Source: Micavibrio_A sp964423095
GTDB taxonomy: Bacteria; Pseudomonadota; Alphaproteobacteria; Micavibrionales; Micavibrionaceae
Assembly (NCBI GenBank): GCA_964423095.1
Contig: CAYRDI010000012.1
Location: 1-48,724 of the forward strand
DNA: 48,724 nucleotides
Direction of reading: 5' to 3'
Below, in pieces: positions 33,736-41,661 of the stretch; the stretch's first letter is position 1, and the number at the start of each line of letters is the position of its first letter. The notes under the pieces were generated by a model. It did not search any database and was not told where the DNA came from. It saw only the letters and a program-made list of their open reading frames with translations. The translations under genes were made by a program, and so were the position numbers.

Positions 33736-33909
33736 TTAAGCGGTTGTGTTGATGCGTCCGCCGCGCGAAGACGCAGTTACGGCTGTCTCAAGGATGCTGG
33801 CAATTTGTTGTTCGGTTTGCGCCGTGCGTTTCAGCAAACCAATTTGCAGGTTTTGCTGGTTAAGGGCCATTTGAAGGCCAATTTGCGCCGGGATCGAATC
33901 CAGTTCCAT
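33736..33909 (-). CDS. Small YjfB-like putative motility protein (57 aa)
   Basis: This short frame reads MELDSIPAQIGLQMALNQQN, then LQIGLLKRTAQTEQQIASIL and a Ser/Arg/Gly/Thr tail. The pattern of an M(D/E) start, Gln-rich amphipathic helix, L-K-K/R, and Q-Q-x-A-x-x-L-L matches the YjfB family of small putative motility proteins. It lies 41 bases after the helical unknown gene and, with the response regulator, forms a same-strand trio. No strong ribosome site is seen, so expression from a longer message is likely. Coding potential rests on the family-like pattern. Confidence 0.6.
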   Translation of the reverse strand: MELDSIPAQIGLQMALNQQNLQIGLLKRTAQTEQQIASILETAVTASSRGGRINTTA

Positions 33910-33950
33910 CCGATGATTCTACCACGGATTTGGTTAAAGAAAATGAAAAA

Positions 33951-34448
33951 TCAGGCGGAAATCCTGTATTTGGCATAGTACCGCAGGCAGGCATTGTGCA
34001 ATTCCTGCGTTAAGGCATAGCCCTCGCGGCCGCCATTTCCCGTTAACCTTTTGGCAACGATAATTTCCATGATTTTGTTGTACATGGCCATGATTTCCAG
34101 AAAGTCGCGATTCAATGTCGTGACATTCTCAAGATAGCGGAGCATGACGTCCGAAATCATCGACAAAAGCTGATAATGAAACATGCTGCCGTTGGATTTC
34201 AACTGCATCACGATATTGGTCAGTCTTGATTTCGCGGTGACATCATCCATATTCGCTTTTTCGATCTGCCCGTACAAATCTTTCAATTCTTCCAGGTGGC
34301 GGACGGCATAGGGCGTGTAATCCACCGGATTGCTCTCCAGAAATTCCTGGCAACGCTTGATCATGAACGCGGGAATGCCGCCTTCGCCGACTTTGGATTT
34401 CAGCTTGTTCGGAGGGTTGGTAAAAATGGGGGCTTTACGCTTGGTCAT
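33951..34448 (-). CDS. All-helical unknown protein in operon with a response regulator
   Basis: The 165-residue product has a basic N-terminus (MTKRKAPIFTNPPNKLKSKV) and then long amphipathic helices such as VRHLEELKDLYGQIEKANMD and QLLSMISDVMLRYLENVTTL. The C-terminal YALTQELHNACLRYYAKYRI is also helical. It has no signal peptide or membrane segment. It starts 3 bases after the response-regulator stop, so they are almost surely co-expressed, and a YjfB-like gene follows. A binding partner or phosphotransfer adaptor of the regulator is possible, but no His-phosphotransfer motif can be called. I do not recognise a family. Confidence 0.78.
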   Translation of the reverse strand: MTKRKAPIFTNPPNKLKSKVGEGGIPAFMIKRCQEFLESNPVDYTPYAVRHLEELKDLYGQIEKANMDDVTAKSRLTNIVMQLKSNGSMFHYQLLSMISDVMLRYLENVTTLNRDFLEIMAMYNKIMEIIVAKRLTGNGGREGYALTQELHNACLRYYAKYRISA

Positions 34449-34451
34449 GGG

Positions 34452-35033
34452 CTACAACTTCGTTGCGTCTTCTTTCAAATCCCGCAAAATCACTTCCATA
34501 TCGGGATCGAGAGACTCTTCCAATTCATCATCGCCGGCGTTTTTATCCGAACTGCCCCGCCGGTCAATGCCGTGAAAGTCAAAATTTTTGCGGCGGCGGC
34601 GGTCGGGGCCGAAAAACTCCCCCGTATCCACGAACTGCCTGGGCTTTTCGATGATCTGCACAATACGGGCATACATATCCCGCGCGCTGTAGGGTTTCAT
34701 CAAAAATTCGGTGACGCCCATATCGCGCGCTTCTTCCACGCGCGGCTGGTCGCTGTATCCGGTCATCAGGATGACGGGAACGAATTTGTTCGGGCTGTCG
34801 TCGCTGCGGCGGATCAACTTGATCAGGTCCAGCCCGTCCAGCGGTTCCATCAACCAGTCCGTGATAACCAGGTCATGGTCATACTGGCAGAAAAGTTTGA
34901 ACCCTTCTTCGACGCTTTTGGCGCCATGGACGTTGCGGAAACCGAACATGTTCATGATCGAGGTTGTCAGCGAGAGCATCGGCTGCATGTCCTCGACAAT
35001 CAAAATGCGAACTTGTGCTAAATCGTATGGCAT
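34452..35033 (-). CDS. CheY-like response regulator with a charged C-terminal tail
   Basis: The 193-residue protein has one receiver domain (about 1-125) with the full active site: Glu14-Asp15 (ILIVEDMQPML), phospho-acceptor Asp59 (LVITDWLMEP), Thr91 (VILMTGYSD) and Lys113 (EFLMKPYSARD). No DNA-binding or enzyme domain follows. Instead there is a tail of about 65 residues with FGPDRRRRKNFDFHGIDRRG and an acidic stretch, found in alphaproteobacterial stand-alone receivers. It leads a trio with the helical unknown and YjfB-like genes. No histidine kinase is nearby. Control of motility is an inference from the YjfB-like partner. Confidence 0.9.
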   Translation of the reverse strand: MPYDLAQVRILIVEDMQPMLSLTTSIMNMFGFRNVHGAKSVEEGFKLFCQYDHDLVITDWLMEPLDGLDLIKLIRRSDDSPNKFVPVILMTGYSDQPRVEEARDMGVTEFLMKPYSARDMYARIVQIIEKPRQFVDTGEFFGPDRRRRKNFDFHGIDRRGSSDKNAGDDELEESLDPDMEVILRDLKEDATKL

Positions 35034-35225
35034 GAATTAAATATAACTTTTCTAATATCTCATTCCAGAATCTCATTTTTTTTGCCCTTGTACAACAAAG
35101 AAAAGGAATTGTTGCTATTTCCATACAGGCCGTTGGCAAAAAGCCGGAATAGGCGTAAGTTGTTACAGAATCATAAAACACTGGTCTTTTACTGACTTGT
35201 CAGACGCTGCAGGGGAGCGAAAACA

Positions 35226-35657
35226 ATGGATCAGCACCGGATTATCATGAATTACACGGTTCCGCCGAGCCTTGAGGACATCGAAACGATGGCCAAGGAT
35301 GTCTTGACCTCTTTGCCCGAAGAGATATTGGAGTATTGCGAAACGCTCGCAATTGAGATGATGGACTTTCCCGATGACGCCACACAGGCCGAACTGGAAC
35401 TGGATGATCCTTACGAGCTTGTCGCCCTGTATCGCAGCGGGAAAGAAATTTCACCGGGCGTCGAACGCAAAGTGGCGAACGATGATGACGTCTTGATGTT
35501 GTTTCGCCGCCCGATCATGGATTTGTGGTGCGAAACCGAAGACGATCTGGCTTCGCTTCTCCGCGAAGTCATGATCGAGGAACTGGGCAACAATTTCGAT
35601 TTCTCCGAAGAGGAAATCGAAGAAATGACCGCCCGCCATCATCAAGGGATGTTTTAA
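35226..35657 (+). CDS. Zincin-fold (DUF1025-type) protein lacking its zinc ligands
   Basis: The 143-residue protein matches the PF06262 minimal metallopeptidase family in layout: an N-terminal helix (IETMAKDVLTSLPEEI), the acidic DDPYELVALYRSGKEIS segment, LMLFRRPIMDLWCETEDDLA, and a last long helix LREVMIEELGNNFDFSEEEI. Family members normally have HExGHHFG here. In this protein it is EELGNNFD, so all three His ligands are gone and only the Glu119 position remains. It should not bind zinc in the usual way. GGGGAG precedes the start. The 192 bases upstream hold no other gene that I can support. Confidence 0.82.
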   Translation: MDQHRIIMNYTVPPSLEDIETMAKDVLTSLPEEILEYCETLAIEMMDFPDDATQAELELDDPYELVALYRSGKEISPGVERKVANDDDVLMLFRRPIMDLWCETEDDLASLLREVMIEELGNNFDFSEEEIEEMTARHHQGMF

Positions 35658-35663
35658 TCCTCT

Positions 35664-37532
35664 TTACGCCGCCAATCCACGCTGCATGAATTCCGCCATC
35701 CTTTTGACGAAGGAGGAGGGGTCGTTGATCGGCTCGCCCTGAATAATGCACGCCTGATCATAGAGCAATCTTGCGGCGTCCTTGAGCGCGGGGGAATCCT
35801 TGTTCGCTTGGGCAAGGGCGGAGAGCTTTTGAATCAAAGCATGTCCACCATTGATCTCCAGAATTTTTTTATTGCCCACGGGTTCGTATTTTTGCTGGAT
35901 TTTTAAAATCCGTTCCATGTGCATATCCACGCCGGCCTCATCCGCGATCAGGCAGACGGGGGAATCGGTCAGGCGTTTGGAAAGACGGACTTGTTTGACC
36001 TCTTTTTTCAATTCATCGGACAGAATACCAAGCAGGGATGTCAGCGCCGTTTCATCGGGTTTGTCTTCATCCGTCTTTTCATCCAGCGGTTTAAATTTAT
36101 CAAGGTCGATCGCGCCCTTTGTAATCGAAACGAATTTTTTGCCCTGATACTCCGCCGCCATTTGCAGCCAGAAGGAATCGATGGTGTCGTTAAAGAACAA
36201 CACCTCCAGCCCGCGGGCCTTGAACCCTTCAAGTTGCGGGGAGCGTTCCAGTCCATCCAGGTTTTCGCCCAGCAGGTAATAGATTTCGTCCTGTCCTTCT
36301 TTCATGCGCGAAATATAATCGGCGAGCGATGTCAGGCGGCGGTTTTCATTGGTTGAAAAGAACCGCGCGATTTTGAAAATATCGTCGCGGTGTTCGGCGG
36401 AATCATACAGCCCTTCTTTGATCACCATGCCGAATTGATACCAGAATGTCTCGAACGTCATCGGGTCTTTGTCGGCGAGCACGGCGAGGTCGGATAAAAT
36501 GCGTTTTGTCACGCCGCTGCGGATTTTCATCACAACCGGATTGTTTTGCAGCATTTCGCGGCTGATGTTCAGCGGCAGGTCTTCGGAATCAATCACGCCA
36601 CGAACGAATCGCAACCACGGGTAAATCAGATTTTGTACCTGATCCGTGATGAAGACACGTTTGACGTATAATCTCACCGCGTGTTTGCGTCCCGGTTCAT
36701 ACAAATCGAACGGGCGCATGCTGGGAACGAACAACAATGCCGTGTATTCGATTTTTCCTTCGGCACGCCAATGGCTGGTCATCAACGGTTCATCGAACAC
36801 ATGGCCGATATGATGATAGAATTCGTTATATTGTTCGGCCGTAATGTCGTTTTTGGGACGCATCCAGAGCGCGGAGGCCGCATTGACGGGTTTGTCTTCA
36901 TCTCCCACATAAACGGGAACGCCGATATGGTCGGAATAGGCGAGGATCACCTGTTTGATTTTATCGTCGATCTGGAAATCATAGGCATCAGTCTTCAAAT
37001 GCAGGATGATTTTCGTCCCGCGTTCGATTTTATCGTCCGTTTCTTCGCGCACTGTATAACCGGAGCGGCCATCCGATTCCCAATGCCAGACGGTGTTATC
37101 ACCGGCTTTGCGGGAAATAACCTCGACTTTTTCAGACACCATGAATGATGCGTAAAACCCGACGCCGAACTGGCCAATCAGGTTGAGTTGGGATTTATCA
37201 CCACCGCTGTTTTTCACGGCCTCCATCATCGCCGCCGTGCCTGAACGGGCTATGGTGCCCAGATGATCGATCAAATCCGCTTTGTTCATGCCGATCCCGT
37301 TGTCGGTGATGGTCAGGGTGCGGTTATCCGTGTCTTTGGTGATCACAACCTTGTAATCCCCATGGGGAAGGGACGAATTCTGCAATGCTTCATAACGCAG
37401 CTTGTCGCACGCATCGGCGGCGTTGGAAATCAATTCACGCAAGAATACATCGCGGTTGGTATAAAGCGCGTTCGCGACGATATCCAAAAGCCGTGATACA
37501 TCTGTGCCAAAGGAAAGTTGTTCTTCGTTCAT
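35664..37532 (-). CDS. htpG: HtpG, bacterial Hsp90 chaperone
   Basis: HtpG is a dimeric ATP-dependent chaperone. The 622-residue protein starts MNEEQLSFGTDVSRLLDIVA and has the GHKL ATPase elements: LRELISNAADACDKLRYEAL, DNGIGMNKADLIDHLGTIAR and IGQFGVGFYASFMV. The middle domain has YVKRVFITDQVQNLIYPWLR and the catalytic-loop RGVIDSEDLPLNISREMLQ. The normal C-terminal dimerisation domain follows. It is convergent with the zincin-like gene (six bases between) and 18 bases downstream of pdxH on the same strand. No heat-shock operator is seen in front. Confidence 0.97.
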   Translation of the reverse strand: MNEEQLSFGTDVSRLLDIVANALYTNRDVFLRELISNAADACDKLRYEALQNSSLPHGDYKVVITKDTDNRTLTITDNGIGMNKADLIDHLGTIARSGTAAMMEAVKNSGGDKSQLNLIGQFGVGFYASFMVSEKVEVISRKAGDNTVWHWESDGRSGYTVREETDDKIERGTKIILHLKTDAYDFQIDDKIKQVILAYSDHIGVPVYVGDEDKPVNAASALWMRPKNDITAEQYNEFYHHIGHVFDEPLMTSHWRAEGKIEYTALLFVPSMRPFDLYEPGRKHAVRLYVKRVFITDQVQNLIYPWLRFVRGVIDSEDLPLNISREMLQNNPVVMKIRSGVTKRILSDLAVLADKDPMTFETFWYQFGMVIKEGLYDSAEHRDDIFKIARFFSTNENRRLTSLADYISRMKEGQDEIYYLLGENLDGLERSPQLEGFKARGLEVLFFNDTIDSFWLQMAAEYQGKKFVSITKGAIDLDKFKPLDEKTDEDKPDETALTSLLGILSDELKKEVKQVRLSKRLTDSPVCLIADEAGVDMHMERILKIQQKYEPVGNKKILEINGGHALIQKLSALAQANKDSPALKDAARLLYDQACIIQGEPINDPSSFVKRMAEFMQRGLAA

Positions 37533-37550
37533 TTGTTTCTTCCTGAAAGT

Positions 37551-38153
37551 CTATGGATTGATCATATACGTATTCCATCCGCTGCCGGATTTTTCAAACA
37601 CGTATCGTTTGTGAAGGCGGAATTCCCCGTCGATCCAGAATTCGATGCGTTCGGGGATGACGCGGTATCCTTTCCAATAGGTGGGGCGGGGAATGTCTTC
37701 GCGCCCTTCGAATTCCGTTTCATATTTTTTGACCGCGTCTTGTAGGTCTGAATATTTTTCCAACCTGCGTGATTGTTGTGATGCCCACGCACCGATCCGG
37801 CTTTGCCGTGGCCGTGAATTATAATAGGCATCCGTTTCCTTATCGCTGACCACCTCCACGGGGCCTTCGATTCGCACCTGTTTGCGTAATGATTTCCAGT
37901 GGAAACACAGGGCGGCAAACGGGTTGATGGCAAGGTTGTCACCTTTACGGCTTTGCCCGTTCGTAAAAAAAACGAATCCCCGTTCGTCCAGCCCGTTGAG
38001 CAACACCATCCTGTTTGTGGGGCGTCCCTTCGCATCTGCGGTAGCGAGGTTCATGGCGTTGGGATCGTTAATTTCCGCGGCTTTGGCCATTTCCAGCCAT
38101 GCGCCGAAGGTTTTCAGGGGATCATCCGTATAAGAAATGTGGTCTGTGTTCAT
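37551..38153 (-). CDS. pdxH: Pyridoxine/pyridoxamine 5'-phosphate oxidase
   Basis: PdxH makes pyridoxal 5'-phosphate, using FMN and oxygen. The 200-residue protein has the FMN-binding NLATADAKGRPTNRMVLLNG and FVFFTNGQSRKGDNLAINPF, the strand AALCFHWKSLRKQVRIEGPV, and the substrate-side SRPRQSRIGAWASQQSRRLE. The C-terminal signature is PTYWKGYRVIPERIEFWIDG followed by EFRLHKRYVFEK. PLP is the cofactor of ALAS, also encoded in this window. It stands just upstream of htpG and divergent from the 17 kDa-type lipoprotein gene. Confidence 0.96.
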   Translation of the reverse strand: MNTDHISYTDDPLKTFGAWLEMAKAAEINDPNAMNLATADAKGRPTNRMVLLNGLDERGFVFFTNGQSRKGDNLAINPFAALCFHWKSLRKQVRIEGPVEVVSDKETDAYYNSRPRQSRIGAWASQQSRRLEKYSDLQDAVKKYETEFEGREDIPRPTYWKGYRVIPERIEFWIDGEFRLHKRYVFEKSGSGWNTYMINP

Positions 38154-38250
38154 TTGTGCCGTTTTTGTGGTAAAAACCGTCTTGTTTTTGACGGAATTGG
38201 AACTTAACTTAGCGTCATACGTTTTATTCGCAAGAGAGGATTAGTGCGAT

Positions 38251-38727
38251 ATGAAAAAAACTATTTTGACTTTGGCCCTTATTTCGACTGCAGCGCTGGC
38301 CGGCTGTAACACGACGAGCGGCATGGGCGACAAACAACTGCTCGGCACGGGCGGTGGTGCTATCCTTGGGGGTCTTGCCGGGTCACAGGTCGGTAAAGGT
38401 TCCGGACAGCTTTGGGCTACGGGTGCGGGCGTTCTGCTCGGCGCACTGGTCGGTTCCGAAATCGGGTCTTCGCTGGACAATGCTGACCGCGCTTACGCGC
38501 AACAAGCGAACCAGCGCGCGTATGAAGCACCCGTCGGTGAAACCATCCGCTGGAACAACCCGAACTCTGGAAACTACGGAACGATCACGCCGACGCGCGA
38601 TGGCCGTACGTCTTCGGGTGCCTACTGCCGCGAATATTCGCAAACCATTTATGTGGGTGGACAAAAACAATCCGGTTATGGCACGGCGTGCCAACAGCCC
38701 GATGGTTCCTGGCAAGTTGTCAACTAA
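38251..38727 (+). CDS. Glycine-zipper outer-membrane lipoprotein, 17 kDa surface antigen-like
   Basis: The 158-residue protein has a lipoprotein signal (MKKTILTLALISTAALAGC, lipid on Cys19). It then has the glycine-zipper pair GTGGGAILGGLAGSQVGKGS and GAGVLLGALVGSEIGSSLD, and a C-terminal domain with SGAYCREYSQTIYVGGQKQS and ACQQPDGSWQVV, the same layout as the Rickettsia 17 kDa antigen. Two cysteines in that domain may pair. AGGA lies before the start. A TTGACG hexamer at 38188 could be a -35 box, but its -10 partner is weak. A strong terminator follows. Confidence 0.92.
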   Translation: MKKTILTLALISTAALAGCNTTSGMGDKQLLGTGGGAILGGLAGSQVGKGSGQLWATGAGVLLGALVGSEIGSSLDNADRAYAQQANQRAYEAPVGETIRWNNPNSGNYGTITPTRDGRTSSGAYCREYSQTIYVGGQKQSGYGTACQQPDGSWQVVN

Positions 38728-38750
38728 CGCGAAGCAACTTTAACGAATTT

Positions 38751-38780
38751 AAAAGCCGCTGTGTTTACAGCGGCTTTTTT
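38751..38780 (+). terminator. Factor-independent terminator after the lipoprotein gene
   Basis: AAAGCCGCTGT (38752-38762) and ACAGCGGCTTT (38767-38777) form a perfect 11-bp stem with a GTTT loop, followed by further T. The A tract on the left side lets it serve the convergent minus-strand gene, whose stop at 38779 lies within its right edge. Confidence 0.88.
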
Positions 38781-40377
38781 ATGGGCGGTCTTCATCGCGG
38801 CCGCCGCCTGAATCGCTGACCGTTGTCGGTGGCTTTGCAGGGCGTATGGGCATTCTGCGGCCGCTACCGCCCAGTCCAAGCGACGGGCCCGGCATGGCCG
38901 GGGCATAATAGGCCGCGGGGGCGGCTTCGGGGGCGGGTGTTTTCGGTGCGGGCCCTTTGGGCGCGGGAGCGGATGGTGCGGGGCCGGCCAGGCGTAGATC
39001 GTTGGCCGCTTCCAGTTTTTGAATGTAGTTCGGATCTTTCATCGTAATGCGGATCGAACCCAGCATGGGCGAAAAAAGCGGATCGTTGTTGCAGATTTCG
39101 GCAACATTCCCCAGCGTCACAGCATATCCCTGACGCTTTTGCTCGACAACGGACTGACCGATTTTGCTCAATGTTTCCCATGTGGGAATGTCTTTTGTGC
39201 CTTCGAATTCCAGTCTTGCTGCCTGGAGCGGGGACGCCCCCGTCTTGATGGCGGTGTCGAACGCCTTGGCGGCCGCCTGCAATGCATGGCCGCACCATCC
39301 CAAAAACAAACCTTCGGCCAGATTTTCGTTTTGTAAATTCGCCGCCAAAATCAATGGCGCGCCGCTTTCTTCTTCCACGCCTTTTGCCACGGCGTCCTCG
39401 AACGTCTTTTCCATGATTTCACGGTGGAGAAGGCCGTTTTCTTCTATGTTGGCAAAGGCATTATAGGTGTTTACCGATTTTCCGTTGATCGCGGGGATGA
39501 TGCCGGTGATGTCGGAAACCAGATGGCCCGTGGCGCGCACGAATGCATCCTCGCTGGTGTTCATCGCGCATTCCAGAATGAATTCTTTTGAAAATTTTCG
39601 CCATGCCATATCCTGTGCCGGTTCGGAAAACGCCCACCAGTTTTTGATCCCTTTGTCATCGAACGCATGGCCGACCTCTAATGTCAGCTGGCGGGCATAG
39701 GTGATGAATTTTCCGCGTTGCGGGCTGACGGACTTCAACTGCTTATATGCATAGCGCGCGGCATCAAGAGCGATGATGAACGGATAATCTTCGGCACGGC
39801 GCAGGTGGACGGGCGTGATGGAATCAATCGCGCGCATCAGGGCCAGATCGTTGATCGCCGTTTCTTCCCCCATCAATCCGCACATGGTGGATGAGAAAAT
39901 ATCGGCCTCCATATTCAGGCGGGCGAGGTTGAGTGGGGATCGTTTCGGGATCATCGGGCCGGAACGGAATTTTGCCGCGTATTCGGGGCGGCGGCGCACC
40001 TCGATCAAATCGATGGCGTGCCAGAGCATGTGGTAAATATCGCGGCGTGCCTGTTTTGCATCCTTGAATTCATCGGTGTTGAGGTTAAAGAGGGCGAGCA
40101 TGTTTTCCTGTGATGCCAGCCCCATCCATTTCAATTCATGCATGATCGCCATGCCCAGAAAACCCGATTGTTCGCGCCCACCGTTCTTTTCCAGGATGTG
40201 TTTGACAATCTTGACGGCGGGGTGGCGGAACACATCATGTTCGCGCAATTCCAGAATTTCATGGAACAAACCATCGCCATGCGGAACGAACACGGGTTCG
40301 AGATCCGGATAGACATCCTGAATCTGCCGCGCCGCGATGTTGCAGATGTCCTGCAAAATATCCGGTCTGATGCTCAT
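38779..40377 (-). CDS. Large unknown protein with a Pro/Ala-rich C-terminal tail
   Basis: I do not recognise a family for this 532-residue protein. It has no signal peptide or membrane segment. Residues 1 to about 450 are mainly helical, with His- and Trp-containing stretches (FGMAIMHELKWMGLASQEN-like region near 75; RRDIYHMLWHAIDLIEVRRR near 110). The last 80 residues are a low-complexity tail rich in Pro, Ala and Gly (PAPSAPAPKGPAPKTPAPEA), ending in a charged GGGRDEDRP. An H-E pair in AIMHELKW could suggest a metal site, but there is no HExxH. The gene stands alone, convergent with the lipoprotein gene and divergent from fabI. Confidence 0.82.
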   Translation of the reverse strand: MSIRPDILQDICNIAARQIQDVYPDLEPVFVPHGDGLFHEILELREHDVFRHPAVKIVKHILEKNGGREQSGFLGMAIMHELKWMGLASQENMLALFNLNTDEFKDAKQARRDIYHMLWHAIDLIEVRRRPEYAAKFRSGPMIPKRSPLNLARLNMEADIFSSTMCGLMGEETAINDLALMRAIDSITPVHLRRAEDYPFIIALDAARYAYKQLKSVSPQRGKFITYARQLTLEVGHAFDDKGIKNWWAFSEPAQDMAWRKFSKEFILECAMNTSEDAFVRATGHLVSDITGIIPAINGKSVNTYNAFANIEENGLLHREIMEKTFEDAVAKGVEEESGAPLILAANLQNENLAEGLFLGWCGHALQAAAKAFDTAIKTGASPLQAARLEFEGTKDIPTWETLSKIGQSVVEQKRQGYAVTLGNVAEICNNDPLFSPMLGSIRITMKDPNYIQKLEAANDLRLAGPAPSAPAPKGPAPKTPAPEAAPAAYYAPAMPGPSLGLGGSGRRMPIRPAKPPTTVSDSGGGRDEDRP

Positions 40378-40540
40378 GTGTCGTGCGGGCCCCGCGTCCC
40401 CCGTTCTATCTCTAAAATTTTAGGCTTTATCGGTTAACAAAAGCTCAAAAAAGCACGAAAATCAGGCGTTTCGCCCGGTTTTTGGTCTGGACGGGGGGCA
40501 TGAAACGTGTAGGATGCTGGTCATTGCAAAAGGTTAAGAA

Positions 40541-41398
40541 ATGACAGATACGGCAAATAACTGGCTGGCGGGCAAAAAGGGTCTGATTATGGGGGTCGCC
40601 AACGACCGCTCGATCGCATGGGGAATCGCACAGGCGGCCCGCAATGCGGGGGCGGAACTGGCTTTTACCTATCAAGGCGAAGCCCTCGAAAAGCGGGTCA
40701 AACCGCTGGCGGACAGTATCGGATCGACCATCGTCCTGCCGTGCGATGTGACGAACGCGGACAGCGTGTCGGCCGTTTTCGATACCATCGGCGCAAAATG
40801 GGGCGGGCTGGACTTCGTTGTCCATGCGATCGCCTTTTCGGACAAAAACGAACTGGACGGGCTGTATCTGAACACCACCCGCGATAATTTCCTGAAAACC
40901 ATGGATATTTCCGTGTATTCCTTCACCTCCGTCGCGCAAAAGGCCGCGCCGTTGATGAAGGATGGCGGCAGCCTTTTGACCCTGACTTATTACGGGGCGG
41001 AACGCGTGATGCCTCATTACAACGTGATGGGCGTGGCCAAGGCCGCGCTGGAGGCATCGGTGCGTTATCTGGCCACGGATCTGGGCCCGCGCGGGATTCG
41101 CGTGAACGCCATTTCGGCGGGGCCGATTAAAACTTTGGCTGCTAGCGGCATTGGCGATTTCCGCTACATTTTGAAATGGAATGAGCTGAACTCCCCGTTG
41201 CGCCGGAATGTGACGATCGAAGATGTGGGCCGTTCGGGCCTGTTCTTGCTCTCTGACCTTGGCTCCGGTGTCACGGGCGAAGTCATGCATGTCGATTCCG
41301 GTTACCACACCGTTGGCATGTGTTCGGTCGATACGGCCGGCGAAACCGCCGAACTTCTGCGTTCCATCGCGCCAAAGGCCGACGACAAGGCGGCGTGA
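40541..41398 (+). CDS. fabI: Enoyl-[acyl-carrier-protein] reductase (NADH), FabI
   Basis: FabI carries out the last reduction in each fatty-acid elongation round. The 285-residue short-chain dehydrogenase-like protein begins with KKGLIMGVANDRSIAWGIAQ, the FabI form of the cofactor loop. CDVTNADSVSAVF and VHAIAFSDKNELDGLY follow. The catalytic tyrosine/lysine pair is in TYYGAERVMPHYNVMGVAKA, and ISAGPIKTLAASGIGDF is the substrate loop. AAAGG precedes the start. Four bases after its stop begins an AT-rich small gene, then aroC, so all three may share a message. Confidence 0.97.
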   Translation: MTDTANNWLAGKKGLIMGVANDRSIAWGIAQAARNAGAELAFTYQGEALEKRVKPLADSIGSTIVLPCDVTNADSVSAVFDTIGAKWGGLDFVVHAIAFSDKNELDGLYLNTTRDNFLKTMDISVYSFTSVAQKAAPLMKDGGSLLTLTYYGAERVMPHYNVMGVAKAALEASVRYLATDLGPRGIRVNAISAGPIKTLAASGIGDFRYILKWNELNSPLRRNVTIEDVGRSGLFLLSDLGSGVTGEVMHVDSGYHTVGMCSVDTAGETAELLRSIAPKADDKAA

Positions 41399-41402
41399 AG
41401 CT

Positions 41403-41654
41403 ATGGGTGATGCCTTTGATGATCTGCAAAAGGAAGCAAGAAAATTAAATATTCCTATAAATAGCGGGATTTACAAACCGCGAGATCAAACATGGGTTGA
41501 ATTACAAATAACAGAATATGAGTTGCATAGACGAATTAAAGAAGCTCGGAGATTTAAAAGAGATCAGTGGCTTTTTTTTATTGCGGTGGTTTCTTCTTTA
41601 GCTGCTGTATTAAGTTCAACTACAGCATTAATAGCTTTACTTCAAAAGTTCTAA
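41403..41654 (+). CDS. Small AT-rich membrane-anchored unknown protein between fabI and aroC
   Basis: The 83-residue product starts MGDAFDDLQKEARKLNIPIN and has a hydrophilic, helical N-terminal half (LQITEYELHRRIKEARRFKR) and one C-terminal membrane helix, WLFFIAVVSSLAAVLSSTTA, then LIALLQKF. It resembles a tail-anchored protein with its N-terminus in the cytoplasm. Base and codon use (AAA, ATT, TTA, AGA) differ sharply from the GC-richer fabI and aroC on each side, which suggests recent acquisition. It starts four bases after the fabI stop and ends seven bases before aroC. No family is recognised. Confidence 0.72.
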   Translation: MGDAFDDLQKEARKLNIPINSGIYKPRDQTWVELQITEYELHRRIKEARRFKRDQWLFFIAVVSSLAAVLSSTTALIALLQKF

Positions 41655-41661
41655 GGTTTGT

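Noticed and set aside
40445..41308. Open frame of 287 codons on the minus strand opposite fabI
   Set aside because: Shadow of fabI; the translation is His/Arg/Gln-rich without any domain pattern.
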